Shown: in pieces, positions 62,280 to 64,000 of the stretch | Position numbering within the stretch: position 1 is the first letter of the stretch | Layout: each line of letters opens with the position of its first letter | Source: Rhizophlyctis rosea | Lineage: Eukaryota > Chytridiomycota > Chytridiomycetes > Rhizophlyctidales > Rhizophlyctidaceae | Direction of reading: 5' to 3' | Assembly (NCBI GenBank): GCA_027596075.1 | Contig: JADGJC010000122.1 | Span: forward strand, 1 to 64,000 | DNA: 64,000 nucleotides | Translations under genes and position numbers: made by a program | Notes under the pieces: generated by a model | What the model saw: the letters and a program-made list of their open reading frames with translations, nothing else | What the model was told of the DNA's origin: nothing | Database searches by the model: none

Positions 62280-63868
62280 CTACAAATGTATCTCTTCTTT
62301 CTGGAATAGACTGATGACAAGCTCATAGCAGAAGAACAGAATGGCGGCATTGGGCACCACTCTCATCAAATGAGCGGTCATACCCCCATACAGGGCAGCC
62401 AGCCCTTCTTCTCGGTAGATGAGCTTCGCACTCTGCACAAGACCAGTATACTTGGCAACGCCGTTTTCGGGCGTTTGACGCAGTCTTGTTCGAAGTACCT
62501 GATGAAATAAGCGTTGGGACGGCATGTCTAAATCAAACAAGATCGCTTCCGATCCTACCTCGTGCGGATAGGTCAAAATGGCCGCCCCCAATTTCGCCGT
62601 TGCAGCTGCGGCAAAAGTATCCACCCATTCTGCAAAGGTCCATTGTTAGAGCGATGCAAACACGTGCTGGCGCGCCTTCACAACGTACTGGGCACCATCG
62701 AAATAATAGTCCGCTCCATCTCTGATCGAGCCTCTTCCACCCGCCGCCGATCCGCGATATGCCGTTTTAGGTACTCATATGTTACGAACTGCAGAGTTGA
62801 CTCCGTCAAACCTAATCAATGATTGTCAAATGTCATTCTTTTTTGTCAACCTCGATAGAAGGGCTCACAGCAACATACCAAGTAAACTAGCAGACAGCCC
62901 CTTATACAATCCCCGAAGCCCCTCTTCCCGGAACACCGTCCATGCGCAGTGAAAGCTGTTCTTATATTTATGTTGTATTCGCAATGTGGGGTCCTCGGAT
63001 TGCAATTGCTGTTTGGCGTAAAGGCCCTGATCAGATGCCATTCCCCCAAGCTTGGCAAGACCCACCGACTCACCATTCTCGTTTTCACAAGCCAAATTGG
63101 GTTGGTCACTGCTGCTGTAGCCATACCCGCGCATGCTGCAGAGACCATATGTACCAGCGAGTTCTCCTTTCCACCGTTCATTCGGGTAAATGTGTGTTTC
63201 CCTTGACTATATACAGAGAAGTAGATGGCTCTGCGATGGATCGCATGAGCCCTGATCGCAGAAGGGATGAATTTCGAGTGCAGCTCACCGTGCCGGCACC
63301 ACCCCCACCAAGTTCGGTCCCAATCCCTTCCACAATGCGCGAATGCCTTCTTGCCGACGAATAGTACTGAAGAACGCGAGTTGTCTAAGCTCGATGACTC
63401 TGTGAGATCAATGCGGATCGGCTTACCCCAAAAGATCAACGACTCCTGTGATGTGGTACCACGCCGCTCGTACTGGGTTCCGGAAGCTGACTGCCTTCTC
63501 TTGCTCTCTGTATAATGATGACTGGCCGGACCCATCAGAATGGGCGTTCGTTACATCAAAAAAGGTGGGAAGGTACCTGTAGCCGCGTTTTCACCACCTC
63601 CAACGGACATGTAACAGCGGCCCCAACTGTATCGGGGGAAATGAGCGATCTAACCTCATGTGGCCTTTAGGTCACATTGGGAAAACATACCGGTCCCTGC
63701 GATGCTGAATAAGAGATCGTGTTACACAGAGATGCGGCAAACAGTCGGTGTCAAGTGTAGCACCCACCCTCCAGCAGCAAAATGTAGCACGAACGAAGGA
63801 GCCGCTTTCGGCGGACTATGTCCTTTCGCCGCAACGGCATTTGAATTAGATGATGCGGTATTACTCAT
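62280..63868 (-). CDS. Mitochondrial pyrimidine-nucleotide carrier (Rim2/SLC25A33-36-like)
   Basis: Carriers of this branch import pyrimidine nucleotides across the inner mitochondrial membrane and support mtDNA and mtRNA synthesis. Many short exons join in phase. The three signatures are visible in order: CPLEVVKTRLQ in repeat 1, NPIWLVKTRM in repeat 2 and YPHEVLRTRLRQ in repeat 3, a combination typical of Rim2 and SLC25A33/36. Paired matrix motifs are EGIRALWKGLGPNLVGVVP, EEGLRGLYKGLSASLLG and EEGLAALYGGMTAHLMRVVP. VPARAIYFSVYSQGK and LTESTLQFVTYEYLKR also match the branch. The loop after repeat-1 helix 1 is long and basic (SKRRQSASGTQYERRG). The stop is TAG at 62282-62280. I use the ATG at 63868; an in-frame ATG at 63946 would add 26 residues. 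The substrate is inferred from the branch signatures. Confidence 0.9.
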
Positions 63869-64000
63869 TGACGTTATCTTCAGCGCCGGTGATATGACGG
63901 ATTGATTTGATACTTGTGGCCCTGGTCCCAGCTGCTGCTTTTCCATTCGTGAAGCGACCGGACAAGAAGTTGCTTTGATATGTAAACAAGAAAACACTGC

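Overview
The window is nuclear DNA from a fungus, most likely an early-diverging zoosporic (chytrid-like) one. The evidence is: a full-length elongation factor 3; many short GT-AG introns (mostly 40-110 nt, some with TACTAAC/CTGAC-like branch sites); tightly packed genes; and TOR, Tra1, Yju2, XPA/Rad14 and a Rim2-type carrier. A family C (GABA-B-like) seven-helix receptor, which Dikarya generally lack, argues for an early-diverging lineage. The organism call is inference. I rebuilt gene models by hand from codon phase and splice sites. In the twelve genes with full exon lists every junction keeps frame. For Tra1, TOR and the carrier I checked only some junctions.

Layout. 1-4.2 kb: an uncertain minus-strand gene, then an alpha/beta hydrolase (+). 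5.6-15.6 kb, all minus: mitochondrial citrate synthase, a class I cyclic-nucleotide phosphodiesterase with a large insert in its catalytic domain, and EF-3. 17.5-23 kb: an unrecognised WD40 protein (+), then a secreted, probably GPI-anchored GDSL esterase (-). 23.5-30 kb, compact: a VHS/GAT-like clathrin adaptor (-), a four-helix membrane protein (+), XPA (-) and ureidoglycolate lyase (+). 30.4-35.2 kb: a 17-exon family C receptor with a solute-binding-protein-like ectodomain (-). 37-38.6 kb: Yju2/CCDC94 (+) with a very G-rich intron. 38.8-61.8 kb, minus: two giant PIKK-family genes in tandem, Tra1 (pseudokinase) and TOR (active kinase). 62.3-63.9 kb: a pyrimidine-nucleotide mitochondrial carrier (-).

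The genes are not an operon or an obvious cluster, but several share themes. Receptor, phosphodiesterase and TOR are signalling genes. Citrate synthase and the carrier are mitochondrial. TOR, EF-3 and Tra1 control growth, translation and transcription. The most unusual items are the receptor, the adjacent PIKK genes, two genes whose start codon abuts or is split by an intron, a 19-nt XPA exon, the acidic insert in the phosphodiesterase, and a 26-bp inverted repeat at 11954-12030. I found no CRISPR arrays, rRNA, convincing tRNA or intact transposon.
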